This document shows positions 1 through 5,988 of a stretch of 5,988 nt of DNA, piece after piece. The notes under the pieces are model-generated. The model saw nothing but the letters and a program-made list of their open reading frames with translations. It had not been told where the DNA came from and made no database searches. Location of the stretch: positions 15,325 to 21,312 of the forward strand of contig DBGA01000004.1 in NCBI GenBank assembly GCA_002295325.1. The letters run 5' to 3'. The position numbers and the translations under genes are program-made. This stretch comes from Ruminococcaceae bacterium UBA866. GTDB taxonomy: Bacteria; Bacillota; Clostridia; Oscillospirales; Ruminococcaceae. Position 1 is the first letter of the stretch. Every line of letters begins with the position of its first letter.

Positions 1-839
1 CAATTACAAATATTATATTTGACCCAATTCTAATTTTTGGTTTATTTGGTTTCCCTGAGATGGGAGTAGCAGGAGCAGCTGTTGCAACCGTAATGGGGCA
101 GATTGTTGCAATGGCACTTAGTCTATATATTTTTTACAAGAAAAACCACGAAGTTGAGATTAAATTAAAGGGCTTTAAGTTTGATGGAAGAACTGTCATA
201 GAAATATATAAAGTTGGAATTCCTTCAATTATAATGCAGTCAATCGGTGCGCTATTAACAACCTTGCTCAATGCAATGTTGATTAACTTTAGTGAGGCGG
301 CTGTATCGGTTTTGGGAGTTTATTATAAGTTGCAATCCTTTGTTTTCATGCCAGTATTTGGACTTACGCAAGGGATAATGCCTATAATTGGGTTCAATTT
401 TGGCGCTAGAAAAAGAAAACGCATGATGGATGCCCTTAAAATTGGAAGCGTTTTTGCATTGATTATAATGGGACTTGGAATGGCAATGTTTTGGGTGATT
501 CCCGACAAACTATTGGGGATATTTAACCCTCTTCCAGAGGTTATGCAAATTGGAATTCCGGCGTTTAGAATCATCTCACTTTGCTTTATGCCTGCTGCAG
601 TTGGTATCATGTTTGGAACTATGTTTCAAGCAATTGGACTGGGCACAAAGAGTTTGTGGATTTCAATTTTGCGACAGATGGTACTTATCCTACCTGCAGC
701 GTATCTGCTTTCTAAAATAGGATTGGGTTACATTTGGCTTGCATTTCCTCTAGCTGAGTTTGTAGCGCTTATTGTTGCAATATTTATGATGATTGCAGTA
801 TACAAAAAATATATTAGTAAAATCCCAATGGGAGAATAA
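1..839 (+). CDS. MATE family efflux transporter, C-terminal part (5' end outside window)
   Basis: This is the C-terminal part (278 residues) of a multidrug and toxic compound extrusion (MATE) antiporter, an inner-membrane protein that exports drugs or organic cations in exchange for H+ or Na+. The open frame enters from the left edge with codons starting at position 3, and the first residues read ITNIIFDPILIFGLFGFPEM, the typical MATE segment. It continues with GVAGAAVATVMGQ, then a second-half motif GLTQGIMPIIGFNFGARKRK near fragment residues 120-140 and several hydrophobic helices. MATE proteins are usually about 450 residues, so roughly 170 N-terminal residues are missing. The ATG at 60 is an internal methionine inside the conserved block, not the start. 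The GxxQGxxPIIGFNFGA motif suits the NorM/MepA-like branch common in Clostridia, but the substrate cannot be predicted. The gene ends in TAA and is followed by a strong terminator, so it is the last gene of its transcript. Confidence 0.93.
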   Translation, partial: ITNIIFDPILIFGLFGFPEMGVAGAAVATVMGQIVAMALSLYIFYKKNHEVEIKLKGFKFDGRTVIEIYKVGIPSIIMQSIGALLTTLLNAMLINFSEAAVSVLGVYYKLQSFVFMPVFGLTQGIMPIIGFNFGARKRKRMMDALKIGSVFALIIMGLGMAMFWVIPDKLLGIFNPLPEVMQIGIPAFRIISLCFMPAAVGIMFGTMFQAIGLGTKSLWISILRQMVLILPAAYLLSKIGLGYIWLAFPLAEFVALIVAIFMMIAVYKKYISKIPMGE

Positions 840-849
840 AGCTGTCTTG

Positions 850-890
850 AAAGAGCATATACTGACTAATCTCAGTATATGCTCTTTTTT
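850..890 (+). terminator. Intrinsic terminator of the MATE gene
   Basis: A perfect 16-bp inverted repeat (850-865 with 872-887) encloses a six-base loop, CTAATC, and runs straight into a T-tract (885-890). It lies 11 bases after the MATE stop codon. This is a textbook rho-independent terminator for plus-strand transcription. An A-run on the left arm (850-852) makes only weak reverse activity possible. Confidence 0.9.
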
Positions 891-895
891 ATGCA

Positions 896-924
896 TTGAA
901 TTATTACAAAATCTGGTATATAAT
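896..924 (+). promoter_or_regulatory. Sigma-A-like promoter for the membrane-protein gene
   Basis: A TTGAAT -35 box (896-901) and a perfect TATAAT -10 box (919-924) are separated by 17 bases, the optimal spacing. Transcription would start near 931, giving a leader of about 23 nt before the ATG at 954. The promoter begins only six bases after the T-tract of the upstream terminator, which supports an independent transcription unit. Confidence 0.65.
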
Positions 925-941
925 GGAATGGCGAATGATGT

Positions 942-948
942 GGGGGTG
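942..948 (+). promoter_or_regulatory. Ribosome binding site (GGGGGTG) fixing the ATG at 954
   Basis: GGGGGTG differs from the ideal GGAGGTG at one base that can still wobble-pair with 16S rRNA. It lies 5 nt before the ATG at 954 but only 2 nt before the in-frame TTG at 951, so the ATG is the better start. Confidence 0.6.
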
Positions 949-953
949 TTTTG

Positions 954-2120
954 ATGTTTGGAAAAACGTTTCGTGATGCGGGTGTGTTCTTGAAAGCATA
1001 TTGGCTTTTGGCGCTGATTGTGACCGTGACTAGTGTCGTAGCACGCTTTAGCGTCAGCTTGCCCGAGATGACGGGGCTTATCACTTTACAACCTATACAA
1101 TCTTTTTATAGTGAACTTATTTCGACTTTTGTCTTATTTCCTTTATCGCTTGGAATAATAAAAAGTTTCGATATGGCAAAACATGAAGGAGAGCAGAAGT
1201 GGCTGTATCTTTTCTGTTTTTACGGAAATTTAAAACGACTAGGCAAGGCATTAATACTGGGGCTGTTCACTGCGTCCTGGATTTCTATATTAAATTATAC
1301 AGTGAACAAATTTAAGGATGTTTTAGTGTGGGTTCCCATAATATATATTATTTTCATGTTCGTTATTAATTTTTATCTTTTTTTATCCAGTTACATTATG
1401 GTAAAAAACCCTGAACTTAGTTTATTTAATGTTTTTAAAAGTTCTTTTATAAAAATAAAGGGAAATATTATTGCATTGTTTTTTGTCCACCTAACAATAG
1501 GTACCCTTAGTTTAATTCTTACCGTATTGATCTATGCAGGTCTATTACTGGTAGAAATAAAAATTGAATTGCAGGGGATATCTTTAATTGTCATGCTTAT
1601 CACTAGCTTTTTTGGAAGTGTGGTTTCATATTGCTTTGCAGATAGAATTTTATCAGAAGAACCACAAAATAATTCCAATGAGTATGATGAAACCAACCAT
1701 AACCAAGACCCAGACTATGATGAGAGCATTGATATTGAAGGGTACGACAGCACTCAATTTGATGAAAACACTTTACGAAATTATCTTTTTTTCACAAAGT
1801 ATCAGCCGATAGATGCAAAGGCAATCGAATATGATATAGAAACCCAAAGCCTTGATGATTTTAGCGTAGAAGAGCTCTATGCAAACGAGCAAATACAGTT
1901 CTTTTTAAGGGACGATAGCAAGTTTAAAAAGCTATTTATGCATGTCTATGAGCTAGCAAAATATGAGCATCAGTCCTATATTGACGATACCAATATTGGT
2001 GTTATTTATGAACAAAATACGATTAATTCCAACAAAATTGGTCTTGAAATCAGTGTTTCAAAAAACATTATATACCAAGGCTATACAATCCATGTAAGCC
2101 TTAAAATTAATATTGATTAG
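954..2120 (+). CDS. DUF975-like polytopic membrane protein with acidic linker and uncharacterised C-terminal domain
   Basis: This 388-residue protein of unknown function has two parts. Residues 1-233 look membrane-embedded, with about six hydrophobic segments near 15-35, 51-72, 98-116, 123-147, 171-200 and 207-230. Two stretches recall the DUF975 integral membrane family: PLSLGIIKSF, then a charged stretch and LGKALILGL (about 63-104), and IMVKNPELSLFNVFKSS (about 148-164). That assignment is by eye. Residues 234-274 form a linker with about 14 Asp/Glu and no Lys or Arg. Residues about 275-388 form a soluble domain with mixed predicted helix and strand, which I do not recognise. I see no signal peptide, catalytic motif, cysteine cluster or sorting signal. 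The gene has its own promoter, is monocistronic, and lies tail to tail with ypeB. An alternative start is TTG at 951. A role as an envelope or trafficking membrane protein is possible, but nothing here shows it. Confidence 0.8.
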   Translation: MFGKTFRDAGVFLKAYWLLALIVTVTSVVARFSVSLPEMTGLITLQPIQSFYSELISTFVLFPLSLGIIKSFDMAKHEGEQKWLYLFCFYGNLKRLGKALILGLFTASWISILNYTVNKFKDVLVWVPIIYIIFMFVINFYLFLSSYIMVKNPELSLFNVFKSSFIKIKGNIIALFFVHLTIGTLSLILTVLIYAGLLLVEIKIELQGISLIVMLITSFFGSVVSYCFADRILSEEPQNNSNEYDETNHNQDPDYDESIDIEGYDSTQFDENTLRNYLFFTKYQPIDAKAIEYDIETQSLDDFSVEELYANEQIQFFLRDDSKFKKLFMHVYELAKYEHQSYIDDTNIGVIYEQNTINSNKIGLEISVSKNIIYQGYTIHVSLKINID

Positions 2121-2154
2121 AATAAAAACAAACAGGAGCACTAGAGTGCTCCTG
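2121..2154 (-). terminator. Intrinsic terminator for ypeB, between convergent genes
   Basis: The inverted repeat CAGGAGCACT (2133-2142) with AGTGCTCCTG (2145-2154) forms a GC-rich hairpin of 9 bp around a four-base loop. Read on the minus strand it is followed by TTTGTTTTTATT (2132-2121), a good U-tract, and it begins 6 nt after the ypeB stop codon. On the plus strand the hairpin is followed by TATAGG, with no T-run, so termination of the membrane-protein gene here should be weaker. Confidence 0.8.
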
Positions 2155-2160
2155 TATAGG

Positions 2161-3513
2161 CTATATTGTAAGCTGTCCATTCTCGCTAATTAGTAGAATT
2201 AAAATCTGTTCCTCAGCACCAGTATTTGCGTTGACATAAACGAGCACGTCTTTGCCGTCTGCTGATTTGCATTTAAATTCGTAACACAAAACCTCGTTCA
2301 ATCCACCTGAGGGGATAATACAAAGCTGTGCTTTTTCTATCTTCAGTTCTTCACTCACTGAAAATTTTCCATAGGTTTCGGTCATTTGCGGAGCTATCAA
2401 ATCACGGTGGTGATTGTTTGTGATATATCCTCTTGCGTCAAACCCAGTGATTTCACCATTGTCCATAGCAACAGAAATCTTGATAAGGTCGGTATATACC
2501 AGAACATTGTCTTGTGTGTATGCATAATTTATTGTGATAACATTGTTTGAAATCTCATAATAAGTGGATTGAAGCTTGCCCACCTTAAGGGTATCTAAAA
2601 ATTCACGAGACTTTTTGAGTGCATCTTCTACTGAAATTTTTTGTTCAGCAACCCCACGAGATTTTATCATATAGGATAAAAGTCCACCCTTTTTGGTGAT
2701 AGAAATATCAACACCATCTGAGTTAAACCTATAGGACGCCATTTTTGAATCCTCGTCGTTTGAATCATTTATTTTGGTTACATCAATTTGGGAAACCTTA
2801 GCTGCTTTTTCTTTTGCCTCTGCACGAGAAACATTCTTTTCACCCTTTAGCCGCTCTGGTTCTTTTTGGAGAATATGATCTGAAAAAGGTCCATCATAGA
2901 TCAGTGTAGGGTATGCAGTAAACCCCTCTTCAAACTCTAAAAATCCTTCTGCCACCTCAGGTGCTTTGGGGGTTTTATTAAGTTCGTTGTCTATGTTTCC
3001 TTTTACCTTTGCAAAACTAATGGAACCTGTTTGAATTCCGTCGCTTACTGCAACAACCTCGCTAAGCATTGTGTCAGAATAATCATTTAACTTTTTAAGA
3101 GTATCTCTTTGTTCTTTGGTTATCTGTTTGCCTCTTGAAAAATCCTTTGAAAGACTAACACAATAATCGCCTACTTGAGAAAGATATTTGTTTGTGTTTT
3201 TCAAATCAAGATATTCAACGGGAAGGGTGGAAAGGGATTCTTTAGCAAGCCCTGCTTCTCTCCATAGCTGTGAGGAGAGCACACTGAGCATTGCGGGAGT
3301 TTTTGCATACATTACCTTTGTTAGTCCGCTGTTAATGTTTTGAATGTGTGAAGTAAGGTCGTCAACACTCTTCATATAGTGATAATCAAGTGTCCTCTGG
3401 TTTGACTGTGCATCCTTTGAAAAACCAAATGCCATAAGTGAAAGGACAAGTATTATAGCTATTATAAAGCTTGTAATTCTAACCAAACCACGTTTTGAGA
3501 TTTTTAATTCCAT
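2161..3513 (-). CDS. ypeB: Germination protein YpeB
   Basis: YpeB is a membrane-anchored spore protein. In Bacillus it is needed for the stability and localisation of the cortex-lytic enzyme SleB and depends on SleB in turn. At 450 residues this copy matches the length of B. subtilis YpeB. The N terminus is basic (MELKISKRG), followed by a single hydrophobic anchor at about 10-31. A mainly helical region runs to about 190. The family signature YPTLIYDGPFSDHI lies at about 201-214. PepSY-like repeats follow to the C terminus, each opening with an xSxxEAxxxA-type helix (VSRAEAKEKAAK, ISVEDALKKS) and closing with a strand pair such as VYVNANTGAEEQ. The start is the ATG at 3513, 7 nt after GGAGGA. 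An in-frame TTG at 3534 lies upstream of that site and is rejected. The usual partner sleB is not adjacent: upstream lies a divergent sulfur gene. No frameshift or truncation is seen. Expression in the forespore is expected from the family, but no clear sigma-G promoter is visible. Confidence 0.93.
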   Translation of the reverse strand: MELKISKRGLVRITSFIIAIILVLSLMAFGFSKDAQSNQRTLDYHYMKSVDDLTSHIQNINSGLTKVMYAKTPAMLSVLSSQLWREAGLAKESLSTLPVEYLDLKNTNKYLSQVGDYCVSLSKDFSRGKQITKEQRDTLKKLNDYSDTMLSEVVAVSDGIQTGSISFAKVKGNIDNELNKTPKAPEVAEGFLEFEEGFTAYPTLIYDGPFSDHILQKEPERLKGEKNVSRAEAKEKAAKVSQIDVTKINDSNDEDSKMASYRFNSDGVDISITKKGGLLSYMIKSRGVAEQKISVEDALKKSREFLDTLKVGKLQSTYYEISNNVITINYAYTQDNVLVYTDLIKISVAMDNGEITGFDARGYITNNHHRDLIAPQMTETYGKFSVSEELKIEKAQLCIIPSGGLNEVLCYEFKCKSADGKDVLVYVNANTGAEEQILILLISENGQLTI

Positions 3514-3520
3514 GAAGAAT

Positions 3521-3526
3521 TCCTCC
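3521..3526 (-). promoter_or_regulatory. Ribosome binding site (GGAGGA) fixing the ypeB start
   Basis: Read on the minus strand, GGAGGA (3526 to 3521) lies 7 nt before the ATG at 3513. It falls inside the reading frame that would follow from the upstream TTG at 3534, which argues against that longer start. Confidence 0.8.
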
Positions 3527-3675
3527 GTAAACAATAATAATAAGGTTTGCGATATGCAAAAGCAGATAAATGCTACCTACATACCGCGTCAAAGCGTTCT
3601 CGTCTGTGAAATTATTTTTACCAAAACCACTTTGAATATACCAAAATTAGTTAAAACGTTTTTAAAAAATAAATA
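3527..3675. other. Divergent intergenic region upstream of ypeB
   Basis: This is the part of the ypeB/desulfurase spacer on the ypeB side, with no gene in it. On the minus strand TTGACG (3592 to 3587) is a good -35-like hexamer, but the best -10 at 18 bases, TATCTG (3568 to 3563), is poor. I find no sequence that fits the sigma-F/G consensus well in both boxes. A short inverted repeat TTTGC-GATAT-GCAAA (3546-3560) sits 33 nt before the ypeB start codon and could be an operator or chance. Confidence 0.4.
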
Positions 3676-3704
3676 TAGAATTTTTAGGTAGTATGGTGTA
3701 TAAT
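3676..3704 (+). promoter_or_regulatory. Sigma-A-like promoter for the desulfurase-thiI operon
   Basis: A perfect TATAAT -10 box (3699-3704) has a weak TAGAAT -35-like box (3676-3681) 17 bases upstream. Transcription would begin near 3711 and give an AT-rich leader of about 70 nt. No riboswitch, T-box or attenuator hairpin is evident in that leader. The -35 matches TTGACA at only three positions, so the call rests mainly on the -10 box and its placement. Confidence 0.5.
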
Positions 3705-3766
3705 TAGAACTTAATAGAAAAATATTAATATAATTTATTTGTGTAGTTTTAATCCCCATAAGTATA

Positions 3767-3772
3767 AAGGAG
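3767..3772 (+). promoter_or_regulatory. Ribosome binding site (AAGGAG) fixing the TTG start at 3782
   Basis: AAGGAG lies 9 nt before the TTG at 3782 but only 3 nt before the other in-frame TTG at 3776. The first spacing is workable and the second is too short. The start at 3782 also gives the N terminus MEIYLDNSATT, which matches cysteine desulfurases. Confidence 0.7.
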
Positions 3773-3781
3773 CATTTGCTT

Positions 3782-4918
3782 TTGGAAATTTATTTAGATA
3801 ACAGTGCGACAACAAAACCAATAGACGAAGCAATCAATGTGGTGGTTTATGTTATGGCACAAGAATATGGAAATCCCTCTTCTCTTCATCGAAAAGGATG
3901 GAAAGCAGAACAAGTGATGACAAATTCCAAATCTCAGTTGGCAAACGCACTTTCTTGCGATAAAAATGAGATTATTTTTACATCTGGTGCAACGGAGGCG
4001 AATAACCTTGCGATTATAGGGCTTTGTATGGCAAACGTGAGGAGAGGAAAACGCATTGTCACCACCACTGTGGAGCATCCTTCGGTTATGGAGGCACTTG
4101 CAATTCTTGAAAAACAGGGGTTTACAATTGTAAAGCTACCACCAAATGAGGATAAGGAATATTTGCCAATTGATTTTTTTAATGCTGTTGATGAGGACAC
4201 TATCCTTGTTTGCGCGATGTATGTAAACAACGAAACAGGACTCATACTTCCAATAGAAGACATTGCAAAGGCAGTAAAAAGAAAAAATCCGAAGACTGCG
4301 GTTTTTGTTGATGCAGTACAAGGTTTTATGAAGCTTCCGATTAAGCTTAAAAATTCAAGTATTGACTTGATGAGTGTTAGTGGGCATAAAGTCTATGCAC
4401 CAAAAGGAATTGGTGCACTTTATATAAAGCGTGGAGTTAGAATTCTGCCTCAAATCTATGGTGGTGGTCAGCAAAACGGAATTCGTCCTGGCACAGAGCC
4501 TCTTCCTTTGATAGCAGGATTTGGTGAGGCAGTTGAGGTTCAATCTTCCGAGATGGCTAGAATGAGTCAGCATTATAAATCTCTCAAAGAGTATTTTCTT
4601 GAACAGGTGAAGGGCAATCCTAATATAAAAATCAATTCTAAAATTGGTTGGGCTGACTATATCATAAGCATAGCGATAAGCGGAATTCGTTCCGAGATTA
4701 TGCTGCATTTTCTTGAGCAATTTGAGATATATGTTTCAAGTGGCTCTGCTTGTGCAAAAGGAAAACATAGTTATGTGCTTTCTTCCCTTGGAATTTCCAA
4801 AGAGATTGCAGATGAAACATTGCGTATTAGTTTTGGCAGAGATACCACAAAACAAATGATAGATGAGCTTATAATAAGGCTAAATGAGGGAATAGCTACC
4901 CTTGCAAAAAAACGATAA
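3782..4918 (+). CDS. nifS: Cysteine desulfurase (NifS/IscS family), likely sulfur donor to ThiI
   Basis: This is a pyridoxal-phosphate enzyme of the class V aminotransferase fold that converts L-cysteine to L-alanine and holds the sulfur as a cysteine persulfide. The protein is 378 residues, normal for the family. Visible landmarks, numbered from the TTG at 3782, are YLDNSATT at the N terminus, FTSGATEANN near 67-76, VEHPS with His99 (expected to stack on PLP), VNNETG, VDAVQG with Asp177 and Gln180 (cofactor contacts), SGHK with Lys203 (Schiff-base lysine), GGGQQNGIRPGT, and SSGSAC with the catalytic Cys324. All key residues are present. The gene is first in an operon with thiI, 20 nt downstream. 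In B. subtilis the paralogue NifZ beside thiI supplies sulfur for tRNA 4-thiouridine, so that role is the best inference here. A general Fe-S role (IscS/SufS-like) cannot be excluded from sequence alone. I use nifS as a family symbol. The start codon is TTG. Confidence 0.94.
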   Translation: MEIYLDNSATTKPIDEAINVVVYVMAQEYGNPSSLHRKGWKAEQVMTNSKSQLANALSCDKNEIIFTSGATEANNLAIIGLCMANVRRGKRIVTTTVEHPSVMEALAILEKQGFTIVKLPPNEDKEYLPIDFFNAVDEDTILVCAMYVNNETGLILPIEDIAKAVKRKNPKTAVFVDAVQGFMKLPIKLKNSSIDLMSVSGHKVYAPKGIGALYIKRGVRILPQIYGGGQQNGIRPGTEPLPLIAGFGEAVEVQSSEMARMSQHYKSLKEYFLEQVKGNPNIKINSKIGWADYIISIAISGIRSEIMLHFLEQFEIYVSSGSACAKGKHSYVLSSLGISKEIADETLRISFGRDTTKQMIDELIIRLNEGIATLAKKR

Positions 4919-4925
4919 CAACAAT

Positions 4926-4931
4926 AAGGAG
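4926..4931 (+). promoter_or_regulatory. Ribosome binding site (AAGGAG) fixing the thiI TTG start
   Basis: AAGGAG lies 7 nt before the TTG at 4939, inside the 20-nt gap after the desulfurase stop codon. No ATG or GTG start is available nearby in this frame, so the TTG is well supported. Confidence 0.8.
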
Positions 4932-4938
4932 AAACGAA

Positions 4939-5988
4939 TTGAAAGAAATCATATTAGTTAAAAATGGTGAAATAGCACTCAAAGGGCTTAATCGTTCAAG
5001 TTTTGAGGATGTGCTAGTGAAAAACATTCGATGGCGTCTTAAAAAGCTTGGTAAATTTGAGATAAGAAAAGCGCAATCCACAATTTATATTACCCCAAAG
5101 GATGACAATATCGACCTTGATGAAGTATCGGAGTACATGAAAAAAATCTTTGGTATTGCAGCGTTTTCACGCAGTCTTGTAACCCAAAAGGATTTAGAAA
5201 TCATTAAAAAAGATGCAGTAGAATACCTTGCAGATTTGATGCCATATACAAAAACCTTTAAGGTTATCTCAAAAAGAGCCGATAAAAGTTTCCCATATAA
5301 ATCTCCCGATATTCAAAATGAAGTCGGCGGAGCAATTTTGCAGGCGTATCCAAATTTAAAGGTTGATGTGCATAATCCGGAAGTTGCAGTAACGATAGAA
5401 ATTCGTGATTTTGCGGCATACGTTCATGCAAAAGTTATCAAAGGTGCGGGTGGTATGCCGGTTTCTTCAAGCGGACAGGGAATGCTTTTGGTTTCGGGTG
5501 GAATTGATAGTCCTGTGGCTGGATATATGATGGCAAAACGTGGGTTAAAGCTTTCGGCAATACATTTCGTTTCACCTCCTTACACAAGTGACAGAGCGCT
5601 TGAAAAAGTTGAGACCTTGCTGGGAAAAGTAGCCCAATATGCTGGCGATATTAACTTTCATTGTGTGCCGTTTACAAAAATTCAAGAGGCATTGAGAGAT
5701 AACTGCCCTGAGGAATTATTCACGATTGTGATGCGCCGTCTTATGATGAAAATTGCAATTCGTGTAGCAGAGCGTGAAAAAATTCCTGCACTTATCACAG
5801 GTGAAAGTTTAGGACAGGTTGCAAGCCAAACAATATATTCACTTGCAGCAACAAATGCTGCGTCTGATAGACCGGTATTTCGTCCGTTAATCGGTATGGA
5901 TAAGCTTGATATTATCCGAATGGCTCGTGAGATTGACACCTATGAGACGTCAATTTTACCGTTTGAGGATTGCTGTACCGTCTTTACA
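4939..5988 (+). CDS. thiI: tRNA 4-thiouridine synthetase ThiI (3' end outside window)
   Basis: ThiI adenylates uridine-8 of tRNA and replaces its oxygen with sulfur, giving 4-thiouridine. In some bacteria it also serves thiamine thiazole synthesis. The frame is open from the TTG at 4939 to the window edge, giving 350 residues. The N terminus MKEIILVKNGEIALKGLNR is typical of the ferredoxin-like N-terminal domain (about 1-60). A THUMP RNA-binding domain follows (about 60-165). The PP-loop ATPase domain begins with SGGIDS at 186-191, and the conserved TGESLGQVASQT lies at 287-298. The segment FEDCCTVF (342-349) holds a Cys pair, and Cys345 lies near the position of the catalytic Cys344 of E. 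coli ThiI. ThiI without a rhodanese domain is about 390-400 residues, so about 40-50 residues would be missing here. If a rhodanese domain is present, more is missing. It is co-transcribed with the upstream desulfurase, which fits a sulfur-relay partner. Confidence 0.95.
   Translation, partial: MKEIILVKNGEIALKGLNRSSFEDVLVKNIRWRLKKLGKFEIRKAQSTIYITPKDDNIDLDEVSEYMKKIFGIAAFSRSLVTQKDLEIIKKDAVEYLADLMPYTKTFKVISKRADKSFPYKSPDIQNEVGGAILQAYPNLKVDVHNPEVAVTIEIRDFAAYVHAKVIKGAGGMPVSSSGQGMLLVSGGIDSPVAGYMMAKRGLKLSAIHFVSPPYTSDRALEKVETLLGKVAQYAGDINFHCVPFTKIQEALRDNCPEELFTIVMRRLMMKIAIRVAEREKIPALITGESLGQVASQTIYSLAATNAASDRPVFRPLIGMDKLDIIRMAREIDTYETSILPFEDCCTVFT

Noticed and set aside
60..62. ATG at 60 as the start of a 259-residue transporter
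   Set aside because: The same frame stays open to the left edge and encodes typical MATE sequence before this Met, so the gene is cut by the window rather than starting here. No ribosome binding site precedes it.
323..1084. Minus-strand open frames at 323-610 and 872-1084
   Set aside because: The first is antisense to conserved MATE helices. The second crosses the terminator, the promoter and the start of the membrane-protein gene. Neither has protein-like features of a real gene.
1588..1812. Plus-strand open frame of 74 codons inside the membrane-protein gene
   Set aside because: It is an out-of-frame shadow over the acidic linker, with no ribosome binding site and low-complexity composition.
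3532..3534. TTG at 3534 (minus strand) as the ypeB start
   Set aside because: It lies upstream of the GGAGGA site and would translate through it. The ATG at 3513 has ideal spacing and gives the normal 450-residue YpeB.
3776..3778. TTG at 3776 as the desulfurase start
   Set aside because: It is only 3 nt from the AAGGAG site. The TTG at 3782 has a usable 9-nt spacing and gives the normal family N terminus.
3711..3781. Riboswitch or T-box in the leader of the sulfur operon
   Set aside because: The leader is only about 70 nt and very AT-rich, and it shows no S-box, T-box or terminator/antiterminator hairpins.
3794..4720. Four minus-strand open frames across the desulfurase gene
   Set aside because: They overlap a fully conserved desulfurase on the other strand, overlap one another, have no recognisable domains and show cysteine- or serine-rich composition typical of antisense reading.
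4896..5939. Minus-strand open frames at 4896-5081 and 5682-5939
   Set aside because: Both are antisense to conserved ThiI domains, and their Ile/Ser/Arg-rich composition reflects the opposite strand's codons.

Overview
The window looks like a chromosomal segment from a low-GC, spore-forming Firmicute of the Clostridia type. The grounds are an AT-rich composition, strong AGGAGG-type ribosome binding sites, two TTG start codons, and an intact ypeB, which is known only from endospore formers. Gene content is ordinary housekeeping and sporulation. No transposase, phage, CRISPR, tRNA or rRNA sequence was seen.

Layout from left to right. (1) 1-839, plus strand: the C-terminal part of a MATE-family multidrug/cation antiporter whose start lies outside the window, closed by a strong intrinsic terminator at 850-890. 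(2) 896-2120, plus strand: a sigma-A-like promoter and one gene for a polytopic membrane protein. Its membrane part resembles the DUF975 family, and it carries a very acidic linker and an unassigned soluble C-terminal domain. (3) 2161-3513, minus strand: ypeB, the spore germination protein that works with the cortex-lytic enzyme SleB. It faces gene 2 tail to tail across a hairpin whose U-tract serves the minus strand. No sleB lies beside it. (4) 3514-3781: a divergent intergenic region with a sigma-A-like promoter pointing right. (5) 3782-5988, plus strand: a two-gene sulfur operon. It has a NifS/IscS-type cysteine desulfurase and, 20 nt later, thiI, the tRNA 4-thiouridine synthetase, which runs off the right end. 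Both genes start with TTG, and each TTG is fixed by a well-placed Shine-Dalgarno sequence.

How the genes work together: the clear functional pair is desulfurase plus ThiI. The first mobilises persulfide sulfur from cysteine and the second inserts it into tRNA uridine-8. This matches the NifZ-ThiI pairing described in Bacillus subtilis, where ThiI lacks its own rhodanese domain. The other three genes appear to be independent single transcription units. Nothing here is convincingly a new system. The least explained item is the membrane protein at 954-2120, and the most informative contextual oddity is ypeB without an adjacent sleB.
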